A DNA stretch of 64,000 bases from Narthecium ossifragum (GCA_963920575.1 OY986966.1:25015717-25079716), one strand, 5' to 3'; numbered from the stretch's first letter, positions 42,758 to 55,676 are shown. Translations and numbers: made by a program. Notes: generated by a model from the letters alone, not told the origin.

Positions 42758-45199
42758 TGTCGCGCCCCGACCCGCGAAAGCCCAACCGGGCCGGGCGACG
42801 CGAACCGGAACCTAACCAACGCGGAAAAAGAACGGCGAGAGTTCCCTCTAACCTATTGGTCTCCCTAGCAATTCACCAAAAGCACCCTCTATAAAACAAT
42901 ATTATAAAAAAACCAAATCTCGAACCACAGATTTAAAACTCAAAGTGTTAATATACATATCCTCGGAGAGGGAAAGATTCAAATACAACATTACTCCCGT
43001 AGGAGACTATCTAACTTAGGGTATAAAAGCAATAAACGATCACCACCTCTCAAGCCCACCTGGCGCCGCCGCACCGCCAACCAACTGCCCGGTAGGGGCC
43101 ACAGAAGAAGAACTGCCGCCTGCACCTGCAAACGCAGCCCGGGTAGGTGTGAGCACTAAGCTCAGTAGGGATCTACACTACGACACACAGAAAGAAGAGG
43201 GAAACGCAAGAGTGTCGCCCTCGAGTAGGATCTGGGTGTATACAGGGGTCCCATAACCCCACCGCGTGTCCCTGGTGCCCAGGAGCAGCACACAGTAAGC
43301 TCAACAAACACTGCTGACTCACATGCAGGTAACCGGCACTGCAGGCGGGAAATGGCACCGCTGAGGGGGCCGTTTCCACCACTCAAGAGTCGACACAGTG
43401 GAACACCGGCTACACCTCAGCCTCCGACTCGAGGCCGACACGACCTCTACAATCATCAAGCCACAAGTGTACCAGTCATCTAAGCATATCATTGAATCGA
43501 CTGGACACCACAATTCCAACCGGGTCCAAACTACCCAACCCCGGTCCTAGGGCTAAGTCCGAGCTTCCAGCCTCGGGACGGCGACCCAAAGATCACCCAC
43601 ACCCTAACCAATGCAACTAATGCACACAACAACAATGCATGCTATGACATACACAAATAATAGGAAAGGCATGCAACAGTATGTCAAGCATCATATAAGT
43701 CTACTGGATCGATGCAGCGGTACCACCAATCGCTGCCAGCCGATCCGCAGCGGGTCCCGGCATTACGACGGTACCGCAACCGTCAACCGCGGACTCCTGC
43801 AACGGGAAGCAACACCGAAAACGATGAAGGACAGTACACAATATAATATTATATTCCGAAATATAATATTATATTCAAAACCCATAAATCTCTACTTAGG
43901 GGCTAATTGATCCCGTCGATCCGACGTCCAAACGACGTCGGATTCAAGATCCAACTTAGCCACCAGTAGGTATATATAACTGGATCAACATATCCAAAAT
44001 CCACAAACATCCAACGGTTGGATTAACGGAAAAGTATTAATCAAAATCGCTAAATATAGATCATAAAACACCTTCAGCCAGCCTTGGGATCGATCCTACC
44101 AAAATTGGGATCGATCCTAAGGCATCAAACCAGCTTCCCATTTAATTTCAGAAACGCAGCCCTTCAGAAAAAAATTCATAACAATTTGTAGAAAAATCGA
44201 AAAAATACGAAACAAGATGAAATGGAAAGCTAACGAATAGTTCTACAACTCTTATGTTTATGAAAAGCCAAGATCATGTACTCAACAGCCGGAAAACTCG
44301 CCGCAAGCCGGCTGTTTCTCAAGAACAGCAGAAAACCAGAAATCCGAGGCTAATCATGCATAAAACCTACTCAAATCTCAACTGATCAACATGAAACTTA
44401 AATCAGTAATTCTAGCAGTTATAAGGAATCCAACAAAGTAAGGATCAACAAGATCCAACGGCTAGATCTCAAGAACACCCGAAATAAACATCAGTAGGTA
44501 TAACCCTACCTAGCTGCGCTTTCCTCGGCTGATTCCCCGCGATTTGATCACCAACAAGCCTCCAAACCTCTTCAGGGACCTTCCTCTCGTTGTCACGAAT
44601 CCAACGAGCCAAAGAATACCCAATTTGGTGGTCGGAGGAGGGAGAACGGAAGAGGAGAAGGTGGCTGCCGAAAAAACAGGGGAAGAGCAACGTCGGAAGA
44701 GAAGAAAAGAGAAGAAGAAGAAGAAGGAAGGAAGGGAAGAAGAAAAGGAGGGGAAAGGGGGGAGGGAACAGCCGGGAAAGAGGGGAAAAAGCTGGGGGAG
44801 GGGAGGGAAAGTCCTCCCCCTCTGACAAGAGAGAGCGACGCCCAACGGCGGCCGTCCTCGCGAAGCAGAAAACCAACCGACTTATGAATGATCGATCCTT
44901 CCTCAAGGGAGGATCGATCCTTCACGACGATTTCACAAGGCTTTCTGGCACGAAGAGGATCGATCCCTTAGCCAGAGAGGATCGATCATTTGTGTGCTGA
45001 AAGCTAAACTTGGGCAAGAACTCAAGCCCAAGTCCGGATCTTTCGATCCCGGGTTCACCTAGCCATTCTAAACAAACATAAACACAGACAAGGCCAGTGT
45101 GTGCACACGCGGGTGTGAAACAATCCAACAAGGCGCAATTTACCAAATTGCCCTTGCGGTCTACAACGAGCCACAGGGGTAGAGGGACAGGTCCTCACA
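42758..45199 (+). mobile_element. Nested gypsy-type solo LTR, 2,442 bp, target duplication ATCAT
   Basis: Begins TGTCGCGCCCCGACCC and ends GGTCCTCACA, flanked by ATCAT at 42753-42757 and 45200-45204. Related to the solo LTR at 60683-63385 (shared CTGCACCTGCAAACGCAGCC and AAGCTCAGTAGGG). TGTCACACCCC-type ends are typical of Tekay/Del chromoviruses, so that lineage is an inference. It has GGATCGATCC palindromes at 44088-44122 and 44888-44990 and a purine tract at 44640-44815 whose open frames are artefacts. Confidence 0.9.
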
Positions 45200-45204
45200 A
45201 TCAT

Positions 45205-45919
45205 CAACCTTGCCATCTCTAATGTCCTTCTTGTACTTCCTGCACTGCTTCTTTACATGGCCTGATTTGCCACAGTAATAGCAAGTGACACTTTTTCTTC
45301 TGCCTTGGTTCACTGCCACCATAGACTCTGAATCTATCTGCCTTGCTTCAACAACCTTCCGTTTGGTCTCTTCATTCAGCAAACAACCTGTAACTTGGCT
45401 CAGAGATACTGCTCCGTCAGGCGCTGAGTTGCTGAGCGATACTACCAGGCTCTCCCAAGAATATGGCAAAGAACTAAGCAGGAGTGATGCCTTCAAGTCG
45501 TCATCCAAAACCATCTTCATGGTAGCAAGTGGATTGACGATGCTCTGGAACTCATTCAGGTGCTCGGCTATCGACCTTCCATCCTGGTACTTCAGATTCA
45601 CAAGATGTCGGATCAAGAAAGTTTTGTTTCCAACAGACTTCCTCTCGTAAAGCTCGTGAAGCTTGTCCCAAAGATCTTTGGCTGTCGTCATCGTCGACAC
45701 GTGGTGGTAGACGCCATCTTCCAAACACTGTCGGATACTCGCCAAGGCCTTCCTGTCCAACTTGTTCCATTCTCCTTCCTCCATCTCTTTAGGCTTCTTT
45801 TCTATTCCATGCAGAGGCTCGTAGAGATCCCTGCAGAATAAAAGATCCTCCATCTTTGTCGTCCATATGTTCCAGTTGTTTCTGTTGAGTAGAATCATCC
45901 GTACAACATTGGCGTCCAT
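45205..45919 (-). pseudogene. Copia-type Gag, truncated by the nested solo LTR
   Basis: ATG 45919 (MDANVVRMILLNRNNWNIW). UBN2-like core (ALASIRQCLEDGVYHHV, LLLSSLPYSWESLVVSL) and CCHC knuckle CYYCGKSGHVKKQC. The frame runs into the inserted LTR after GKVDD, adding a few foreign residues before a stop at 45161. ATG was preferred over an upstream in-frame TTG. The frame is otherwise intact, so this was a functional-looking gag when interrupted. Confidence 0.9.
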
Positions 45920-46031
45920 CTCGCTTCTGTCAGAATCCAACCCAGATGCTTCAGATCTTTGATTAGGGATTTAGAATCTTGATCAGGGATTCGAATCCCC
46001 CTAATCTCGGAACCAAGGCTTTGATACCAGT

Positions 46032-46730
46032 TGTTGGGGAATCTGAGGGGTCCCGACGATGCCGGAGATGCGTCAGATAGATATGGGGATGTCGCATCGG
46101 AAGAGAAACAACCAAACCACAAAGAAAATGGAAAAAGAGGAGACAAGGATTTACGTGGAAAAACCTACCAGCAACAACTGGAAGGAAAAAACCACGGGCA
46201 GCAGAGGAAATCTTCACTATGAGAGAGAGATTACAAAGCCCAAACCCTAGCAGAGACAAAGAGATCTCTCTCTAGGGTTGCCTACTTTTACACCTCTCAC
46301 AATCCTCTCAACAACATCTCTACCACAAAGAGAAACCCTAAAAGCACTCTATTTATAGCCTCCAATAAACACAAATTCGGATTAGATCTGAGCCGTCGGA
46401 TTTGCCCGTCTAATAGAGAAGGATCGATCTGAGTATGCACGAGATCGAGGGATTCCAGAATTCCCGAGAAGGATCGATCCTACTATGTAGGAGCAATCAA
46501 TCCGTCCTCAAAATCTCAGAATCCCGAAGAAGGATCGATCTGCGGATCGATCCAACCTTGACCTTCATAAATAGGTGCTCTCTGTCTCTTTGTTTTCCGA
46601 GTAGGATCGATCCTTCTTGAAATGATGGATCGATCCGTCAATAAATATCAAAGAGCGATCGATCCTACATAACTAGAAGGATCGATTCGTCTCTTGCTGC
46701 CATCATCTCATGGGAGGAAAAAAATCAACA
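46032..46730 (-). repeat. 5' LTR of element B
   Basis: 699 bp, near-identical to 41587-42306, with one fewer palindrome block near 46425. Confidence 0.92.
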
Positions 46731-46891
46731 TATATATACACACACATTAGTACTCATCCGTGCCCCTGGCATGGTTTTGCAGTTCTCTTGTTTAGAGAAT
46801 ATGTATATGTAAAGCTAACTTAGGGAATATTTACATCTAAACAACCTTATTAAGGGGAAACGGTTGTAATCGTTTTTGCTGTTTATAAGAT

Positions 46892-46893
<2 letters not shown>

Positions 46894-46968
<75 letters not shown>
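46894..46968. repeat. AT microsatellite
   Basis: About 75 bp of pure TA dinucleotides. A shorter TA run (about 41557-41586) adjoins element B. Confidence 0.97.
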
Positions 46969-46969
<1 letters not shown>

Positions 46970-47263
46970 CTCGAATCTTTTCGTTCTTAATAAATATCCG
47001 TCGGTTGTGAGGATGTGATGTAAAAGTTTTTCCAATGAATTATGAAAATATTGTTACTTTATAGTTAAAGTTAGATGAAGCCGGTTGATGAAAGAATATT
47101 TATGTAAGAAGTTAAAGATATGGATAAAGAAATAAATAAACATATTAATATATATTTTAAATTTTACAGAATAAATATGTAATTGTAAAAGAAAATTCAA
47201 GAATTATTATGTAAAACACCCTATAATTGTGAAAGGTTGTGCCCAATTGGGATTTGAAATCAA

Positions 47264-47935
47264 ATGAGCTCTTTTCCGAGTACTAGTCCAGGGGAGGAGG
47301 AAGGCGGTCCGCCGGCGCCACCGTCTGCCTCTTCTCCGCCGCCTCCGCCTTCCCCTCCGCCGCCGGTCCACCAGGAGGACGCCGACGAGGACGATGAGAA
47401 CGTGAAGCAGCTCCAGGAATGCTCCGCCCTCTACTTAGCTCTACAGGCAAGGAACCGTCCCCCGACTATCTGTCTNNNNNNNNNNNNNNNNNNNNNNNNN
47501 NNNNNNNNNNNNNNNNNNNNNNNNNNNNNNNNNNNNNNNNNNNNNNNNNNNNNNNNNNNNNNNNNNNNNNNNNNNNNNNNNNNNNNNNNNNNNNNNNNNN
47601 NNNNNNNNNNNNNNNNNNNNNNNNNNNNNNNNNNNNNNNNNNNNNNNNNNNNNNNNNNNNNNNNNNNNNNNNNNNTGTTGATCCTATTATAAGGAGATGT
47701 GTAAGATGATATGTTTGAGACTGCCTTGAAGGTGAATCTTCCTATTGTTGGTGTAGATTGCTTATTCCTATAAATATTACTGATATTAGCTCCATTTTAG
47801 ATTCATAATGGAAGAATACCTGAAAATTGAATCCCTCCTTAACTCTATTTTCTTGTTTACTTGAAGCGTTATTTGTTTTTGTGGGTGCTGGGTGTTTTGT
47901 TTTTTTGGTGTGGTGGTGGTGGTTTTGGTGTGTGT

Positions 47936-47966
<31 letters not shown>

Positions 47967-49805
47967 GGGGGGGGGTTTGACATTTGAATTTGACCTACAT
48001 TCAAGTCATCAACAAATCACCTAAATTTTGGTTTCAATTTGACCTGTTTGCAATTTGATGCCCTGAAGCTCCATCAGGATAGCGACTAAACAACCTAACA
48101 TCCCTCTAAACACCCCTACCTATCTTCTCACAGAATCTCTTACATTGCTTCAAGACTAGCCAGATGAGTGTTGTGTATTATTTTACTAAATTCTTTCTAG
48201 ATCCTATTAAGGTTACCTGAAGCTTCTGCAAGTGACATTTATCTTTTTGCTGTATAGAACTGAACGCTTATTAGTTTAAGCAACTCAATCAAACTTGATA
48301 TTACTTATTCGACTTCCTCTTTTTACCACATTCTTTGTGGTGTATGGTATTAAAAACATATCCTATAATGTAATCCCATAGGGAAGGAATTGGGTTGTTT
48401 GCTTTGAGGGACAGATGGCTGCAGAAATCAGGAGATTCAATTAATTCTGTAGAAACATGATTTTGTTAGGATAATGTATCTGGAGAATCAATAAATGCAG
48501 ATCATAGTGTTAGGTTGTTTTGGAGTGACATGATCTGATAATGCATAACCCAACTTGTTTCTCGGTGTTTCTTCGGGTTGAGCAAACATCAAGAAACAGC
48601 CTGGCTTATGTCTACTGGCTGAAGTTGATTTTGGAGAACCGGGTGTAAGGGGAACCAAACATTGGATTCTCTATTTCTGGCAAGTAAAGCACCTACTTTT
48701 CTTGAGAAATAGGCTACAAAATGGCCCTACATTTGCTTAGTTTGGTGTTGGTCTTTCAGATGGGAAAGCTCAAGCCGTGGCATTTTGCTCTCATTCTTTT
48801 TGTAGCATGATTTGGATGTCTCAAGTCTTGTTAAAGTAATATGAACGCAGATGTGAAGTTCCTACTTATGTGGAGGACACTAAAGTTTGCTTGTCATAAA
48901 TGAAGACTAGAGTTTCATGTGAGTTGGTTGAACTCAGAAATTAGCTTCATATTGTGAAGTTTGAGTTCGTTTAGGCCCATAAAGTGTGAAAGCAACACAA
49001 ATGATGATGGATTCTATCTATGATTGAGGATCAATTTCAGTTTCTAGGTTTGGATAGGTGATGAAGAAATAGAGGATATGGTTAATAAGGATCTGGATAA
49101 GCATGTGTAGATAGCGAATGTGAGAATGTTCTTAAAGGTTAGCATTAGAAAATATGTGTTTACTGCTTTGAGAAATTGTAGAACCAAATGCAGGCCATGA
49201 AGATTTAGTTCTCTCACATTGCATGCTTTTTAATGTTGTGGAGGAATCTGTTAGAAAGATGCGAGATTGTTAAGTAGGTAGCGAAATACTCAAAGATGGT
49301 TTTAATAGTCTTGTCCCCATATTTATCATGAATTATGTGTCTTTTAAGCTTAACCTTTGAGTAACATAGGGAGTTCTTACGTATCCAAGCTCTTAAGTAA
49401 CAATAAAAGGAACTTAACTTGCTCCCAACCCCTGCCATGGGAACTGTAAATCGTATTAGTGGATAGACTTTTTGTTACTTATTCTCAAGTATATTATTAG
49501 ATGCTTCCCCTTCTATCAGGAATATGTTCTTCTTTACCCTTAGGAGTATCAGGCTCCTAGCATTTATCTTAATTCAATGGTCTTCTATATATGCATGTCA
49601 TGGATATGCTCTACATTCTTGATATGATAAACATTCTTGATATGATAAACAGCTGTTATCAATCATATGTACTGCATCCTGATTTTTGTCTATATTAACT
49701 AGTGAAATTAGTTATGAAAAATTGGTCTCTCTTTTGACATTATTTCCAGATGTTCGAGCTCTGAAAGAATGTCAAGCAAGGAGAAATGTTGGTAAAGAAA
49801 AGTGA
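47264..49805 (+). CDS. COA4-like twin-Cys (CHCH) protein, middle exon lost in gap
   Basis: Probable small mitochondrial intermembrane-space protein linked to cytochrome c oxidase assembly. Exon 1 (47264-47446) reads MSSFPSTSPGEEEGG, a proline-rich stretch, an acidic stretch and ENVKQLQECSALYLALQ. The last exon (49750-49805) reads DVRALKECQARRNVGKEK followed by a stop. In the family these parts flank a short DCL...NW..CQ piece completing two Cys-x9-Cys pairs; that exon must lie in the 200-N gap or near it. The exon 1 donor appears to be CAG|GCAAGG, a GC-AG intron. Acceptor is TTATTTCCAG. The family assignment rests on the Cys spacing and the ALKEC ending, so it is moderate. Confidence 0.65.
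47476..47675. other. Assembly gap of 200 N
   Basis: Exactly 200 undetermined bases just after exon 1 of the COA4-like gene. It probably hides an exon. Confidence 0.98.
47928..47975. repeat. TG microsatellite and G run
   Basis: About 11 TG units followed by about 25 G. Such runs are prone to sequencing error. The rest of 47676-49749 is intron with nothing else recognised. Confidence 0.95.
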
Positions 49806-51073
49806 GGACGAGTTCGACTGACAACATGGCAGCAAAATGTTGTTGGCTGGTATGAAGAAACATGGTACTGGATCACCCCATTCACCAGGGGTCCATTCTT
49901 CGTATTGAGTAGATGTCTGTTAGTCAGGTTGGCGTGATTTTGATAGCAATGACAAATGCTTTGCTTATATCCTCCGTACCTTGTAAAGGAACCTTGTTCT
50001 ATTGAATGTTACTGTGATAATATTTTTCAAATGGAGACAGATTATCTTATGCATGTTGATTTTAGCTTAGAGAACTGTTTAGCTAATGTTGAATGTGTTT
50101 AGTCTGCTAAAATGAATATACTTATCAAGATGACAAGTTAGGAGCTTATGGAGTCTGCATGGAATACTTTAGGTATGGTTGATTTAACCAAGAGATCCTG
50201 TGTCAAAAAGTTTGAAATGTATACTCTTTTCAACCGATAGCTTCTCCGCAGCTTGTCATTTCTTGGGAATTGGGTAAAGCATGAGATATGGATATAAAAA
50301 TGAAGGGTTTTTTGCATACACACCCCTCTAAAACACCCTAATTGCATAGATACCCTTGCAAAATTGAAATAACACATAACTCTTTCAGAATCTGTTTTTG
50401 TTGCATATTTTTATCCTCCTGCTTAACCACCTTTAAGTTATTACAATTTGACTTGGTCAATCATTAGATAACACATATGAAATTTCATATTGTCATTCAA
50501 ATTCATAAAATCAGCTGGTTTGCACAACAACTCGTCAAATTTTTAAGGGTGGATATGAAACTTCATATGCGCTGGCTAATCATTGACCAAGCCAAATTGA
50601 AAAATTAAATAGAAGGATATATGCAAAACAAAAACTGAACTAGAAAGATGTCTGTGCAATTTTTGATTTTACTAGGGTACATAGGCAATCAGGAAGTGTT
50701 CAAATGTGTCATATATATATACTCAAACCTGCTAGTATACTCCCTCACTGCAATAGAAAACGCCAACACCTGGAAAATTTAGTGACATCAGCACTTGGTG
50801 TAGAATAGATTCCACTTGTTTATACCCTAATGAAAAATTAAATGTATTCATCAAGAACACGTTTCTATTTGGGCTTTGAACGTTCAAACAGAAAGAACAA
50901 TGAGTATATATATCTGGACCACAATTGAAGACTACATAGTCATCCTGGAATTCCACATGAGAATATCCGTCAATATTCAACTTTCAGAAGTAACACGGAA
51001 GGCAGGTAGAACTTAGGTTTCTATACATGTTCTATAAGATAGCTGACAGCAACGGGGTCACCAGCTACTTCTC
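49806..51073. other. Intergenic region before the receptor kinase
   Basis: AT-rich. TATA-like runs at about 50711 lie some 350 bp before the receptor-kinase ATG. No delimited element. Confidence 0.4.
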
Positions 51074-54000
51074 ATGGCTTCATCCCCACCAAAATTTATC
51101 ATGGCTAAGCTTTGGGTCTTCCTATTAGCCATTGTTCTTTCTTCTTTCTCCGTATCATCATCAACAAACTCATCGGCCGAGCTCTTGGCATTGCTATCAT
51201 TCAAAGCCCACATCACCTCAGATCCCTTTGCCGTGCTGTCTTCTTCGTGGAAGTCTAAGGTCACCTTTTGCAACTGGACTGGAGTCTCTTGCAGCCCACA
51301 AACAGGGAGGGTCACTTCTTTGATTCTTCCTGATTTGTCTCTCGGAGGAACCATAGCGCCAGAGATTGCCAACTTGACCTTCCTCAGGCTCCTCGACCTC
51401 TCGAACAATACTCTCTCCGGCGATATTCCGGTTGAGCTCAAAGGCCTTCGTCGCTTGACATCAATCAGGTTGTCACACAACGGTATCTCCGGAGCCATAC
51501 CGGAGGAATTTGGATCCCTACAAGCTTTGCAGGAGCTGAGTTTATCACACAATGACCTTACTGGAAACATACCTGGGGCCATCTTCAATATTTCCACATT
51601 GCAGACTGTTACACTATCACATAACATGCTCTCCGGCAACCTTCCATCTTTCGACAACATCTCATCATCTCAGTTGCAAACATTCTTTGCTTCTTATAAT
51701 CGGCTGGGAGGGTTGATTCCGTTGAGCTTGGCTAATTTCCGACAACTTCAATTGCTCTCCTTCTCCGGCAACTACTTCTATGGAAGCTTGCCGGAATCCT
51801 TAGGGAGCCTTCCGAAGCTCCAAAGTTTATACTTTGCTGCAAACAATCTCACCGGAGTAATCCCCCGCTCGCTCGGAAATCTCTCGCAACTTGCAGCAGT
51901 GGATCTCAGCAACAATAGGCTTTTTGAAAGCATTCCCGAAGAGTTCGGACGGCTATCAAAGCTTCAATTCCTTTTACTGGATCTCAATGATCTGACAGGT
52001 GAGTTGCCTGCTGCAATCTATAATATGTCCTGTCTGCAAGTATTCACTCTTGAGAATAACTTAATACAAGGAAACTTACCCTCAGAATTAGGGTTCCTCT
52101 TTCCTCTTCTTCAAACCTTCTCTATTGGAAATAATAACTTTATTGGCAACATTTCTGCTAGCCTGAGCCAGTGCAAAAACCTTCAGCAATTATCTCTAGA
52201 ACATAATTACTTCAGTGGAGCAATACCAATGGAACTTGGATACTTACCACAGCTTAGAAGACTGTCCTTGGCATTTAATTATCTCACAGGTAGCATTCCA
52301 TTATCCCTTGCAAATCTCACTCGGCTTCTCGTTCTTGATCTTCAAAATAACAATTTGAAGGGCTCCATACCCCAACAGCTGAAGCATCTCCTCAGTTTAC
52401 AAACATTGAATCTTGCAGTGAATGAGTTGAGAGGTGAAATCCCAAGAGTGATCTTTAACATGACTTCTCTTGTGGTTCTTGATCTATCGCATAATAGCTT
52501 CTCCGGTAAGGTTCCTTCGGATGGCACTCTTGAGCTTCCTTACCTCCAGATTTTCAATGTCGCCAACAATTGTCTAGCCGGGGAAATTCCAAGATTTCTT
52601 TTCAACTCATCCAAGCTCAATGTTATGGATTTATCCTTTAACGACTTCATTGGAACAGTACCGGTGGAGATCGGAAAGCTGCCATTGCTACAACATATAT
52701 ATCTTCATCACAATCAACTAACTGGTGGTCTGGAGTTCATCTCGGCATTATCTAATTGCAGGTTCCTGCAAGTTTTCCAAGTTGATGTCAACCAGTTTGG
52801 CAGCCATCTTCCAAAATCTGTAGGTAATCTTTCTGATCATCTTCAAGAATTCATTGCTATTGATTGCAACCTCGAAGGAACAATTCCTGATGAGTTCGGC
52901 AACTTGAGCAACTTGATGCTTCTCTACTTGGATCAAAACAAATTGCATGGAATTATACCTGCTTCTCTCACAAGGTTAGAGAAACTTCAGAGATTGCATC
53001 TTTGCTACAATAATTTAGAAGGAAGAATCCCAGAAGACCTTTATCGCATGACAATGCTAGGCGACTTATATCTCATTGGAAACATGTTAGAAGCTTCAAT
53101 ACCTGATGGCATTGGTAACACCAGTGCTCTTAAATTTCTCGATATTTCTTCAAACAAGTTATCATATAAGATACCTCGGAGCATTTCAAACCTACAAGAT
53201 CTCATCTACTTCAATTCGTCACACAATTTTCTGACCGGGGCTATACCTGCGGAGATTGGAGCAATGAAGATGCTAACAGCCCTCGATCTTTCCGTAAATC
53301 AATTTTCAGGTGACATTCCAAGCAGTCTGGGAGGCCTCGAAATGCTTGGTATTCTTTTTCTGTCAAATAATTCCTTGACTGGTTCAATTCCAAACACTTT
53401 TGGTAGCTTGATAAGCATGGTTTATATGGATCTCTCCTGCAATGCTCTCTCTGGTGACATTCCAGGTTCCTTAGCAAACCTTCAACATCTTATCTATCTC
53501 AACCTTTCTTTCAATAGATTACAAGGCCGAATCCCAGATGGAAGGATCTTTGCAAACCTCACTGCTGAGAGTTTAATGGGCAACCTGGCTCTGTGTGGAG
53601 CAACAAAACTAGGCGTTCCATCCTGCAACAGTAATCTCTCGAAGAAATCAAGGAATGTGGTGAATAAGCTCAAGTATATTCTTCCAATTGTCGGAGTAGC
53701 ATTATTGGGTTTGAGTCTATATCAGTTGTTAAAATACTGGAGAAAGAACCACAATGCTATCCCCTCAGTGAAGGTTTCACCTGTGGGTGACCTTTATAAA
53801 ATGATATCCTACCAAGAGCTCTTGCGTGGAACCAACAACTTCAATGAGGTCAAGTTGCTTGGAGTTGGAGGGTTTTGCAAGGTATTCAAAGGAGAATTAG
53901 GTGATTCTACACCAGTTGCTGTCAAGGTCTTCAATTTGCCTTTTGAAGAGGCATCAAAGAGCTTCGATGCTGAGTGCCTTGTCTTGCGCAAAGTTCGGCA

Positions 54001-54928
54001 TAGGAATCTTGTAAAGGTCATCAGCAGCTGCTCCAATCTTGAATTCAGAGCTCTGGTTCTCCAGTTTGTTCCAAATGGAAGCTTGGAGAAATGGTTGTAC
54101 TCTCATAACTATTACTTGAATCTTCTCCAAAGACTAAGCATCATGTTAGACGTAGCTCAAGCAATGGAGTATCTGCATCACGAGTGTCCAGAACCTGTGA
54201 TACATTGTGATTTGAAGCCGAGCAATGTCCTATTGGATAAAGAGATGACGGCCTATGTCAGTGACTTTGGGATAGCCAAGCTTCTCCTTGGTGAAGCTAC
54301 ATCTGTGACGCCATCAAATATGTGCGGGACTGTTGGTTACATCCCTCCAGGTTCAATTCAATTTGCTCATCTATATTGGTTTGTTCATATCTTTTAGATT
54401 TGTTTATGGTCATCAACATCATCATACCATCCTTTTTTAGTTTCTAAATGCAGTGAAGTTACGATTTAATACTACTTCAAAGGCATAACATATCGGTTGC
54501 TTCTGCTAGTTGGTTTAGTTATCTGGATTTATGTTTCAAGTAATTAACAACATATGAACTTACATTTGGATGTGTTGAATCTTTCAACAGAGTATGGCCA
54601 TATGGGTAGAGTGTCAACTAGAGGAGATGTCTACAGTTATGGGATTCTCTTGTTAGAGACCTTTATAAGGAGGCGGCCTACTGATGCCATGTTTACTGGA
54701 GAAATGAGCTTGAGAGTATGGGTGAGTGTATCATTCCCTGATGCGGTGATGGACATCATTGACACCAACCTTTTGAGTGATCCAGGATTCTCATCTGCCG
54801 CCTTCTCTTGCATTATCAAAGTTGGACTGTCTTGTGTGAAGGACTTGCCTCGAGAGAGGATTAATATGAAAGAAGTTGTCCTTCGATTGACAAAGATCAA
54901 GAAGGAAATTACAGCAAGGCGATCGTGA
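51074..54928 (+). CDS. LRR receptor-like kinase, subfamily XII type, non-RD (2 exons)
   Basis: Predicted plasma-membrane receptor kinase of the FLS2/EFR/Xa21 type, many of which sense microbial patterns. Exons 51074-54350 and 54591-54928, 240-bp GT-AG intron at the family-typical point in the kinase (YIPP|EYGHMG), giving 1,204 residues. Signal peptide (LWVFLLAIVLSSFSVSSS), N-terminal cap (FCNWTGVSC), about 22 LRRs, membrane helix at about 868-890 (ILPIVGVALLGLSLY), kinase from about 925. It is non-RD: VIHCDLKPSN has Cys before the catalytic Asp (about 1043). VAVK Lys (about 951) and DFG (about 1063) are present. The glycine loop reads GVGGFCKVFKG, with Cys for the usual last Gly of GxGxFG. 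A second ATG at about 51101 (MAKLW) is the position homologous to the pseudogene start. No stop or frameshift was seen. Confidence 0.95.
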
Positions 54929-55676
54929 CGGCTTCTAAATGATCTGTATGCTCACATGATTTTCACTTTATGGAATGCGCGCCACCCATGCTTCATGATT
55001 TACATATGGTTGTTTAATACTTTGGACTGTACCAACAATTGGTTTTTTCTAATAGTCAGTTCCTAAACAACAGCTAAGTCTATGTAGGGAAGCCAAATCT
55101 CTCATTATTTTTGTTTGAATTTCTCTATCAAGAGACTGAGGAATAATGAATAGAATGCTGTAGCTATAAACACCTCTCCTTGTGTAAATTACTTATTTGA
55201 TTGTACTCGGTCCACAATTGATCGAAGTGCTTAATTATTCAGTTTGATGATGTGTCAGAATGCTCCCATGGATGTTTTGTTCAATTGTTTCTTCCCTTCT
55301 GAAATGTAGAAATGGAAATGGGTTCTTCCACTTAATTGGCTGATAGATGCAGCACCCAATCTTATTCAGCAAGCAGCTATTGCTTACAACATTGGATAAA
55401 GTTTATTTATATTTTTTGGGTAAACAGGGAAGACAGCTAAATTGATGATGATGTGGATATAGATAGCACCTTGATTGTTTGCAGATATATCATACGTTTC
55501 AGCCCAATTAGGAGTGACTCAACTTGTGTTTTTTATATTCTAATAATGACAAATCCAATGTATTCAGCCAAGAATGTAAGAAGCTCAAGGCAATTGCTTG
55601 TACGTACAATTAACACAGTTGACCTGACTTCCAAGGCAACGTGCTAAATGGAGCAGTTGGAACAAAGCTTTCTAAG
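54929..55676. other. Receptor kinase 3' region
   Basis: No other gene or element recognised. Confidence 0.4.

Larger units (their letters stand above)
41587..46730 (-). mobile_element. Non-autonomous gag-only LTR element (TR-GAG type), copy B, with nested solo LTR
   Basis: LTRs are 41587-42306 (720 bp) and 46032-46730 (699 bp), both TGTTGGGG to TCAACA. The target duplication TATAT lies in a TA microsatellite, so it is uninformative alone. The PBS on the minus strand is TGGTATCAAAGCC, directly after the 5' LTR. The interior holds a copia-type gag and a 2,442-bp solo LTR. Without that insert the element is about 2.7 kb, the size of element A, though the LTR sequences differ. Confidence 0.93.

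Noticed and set aside
44469..45000. Long frames on both strands (Ser/Phe-rich and Lys/Glu-rich)
   Set aside because: They follow a purine/pyrimidine tract in a solo LTR and have no homologous features.
45980..46005. tRNA-like GGGATTCGAATCCCC next to the PBS of element B
   Set aside because: Only a T-arm-like word; no acceptor stem, D-arm or anticodon arm around it.
50310..50710. Possible MITE with TTGCATACACACC-like ends
   Set aside because: The inverted similarity is weak and no target duplication could be found.
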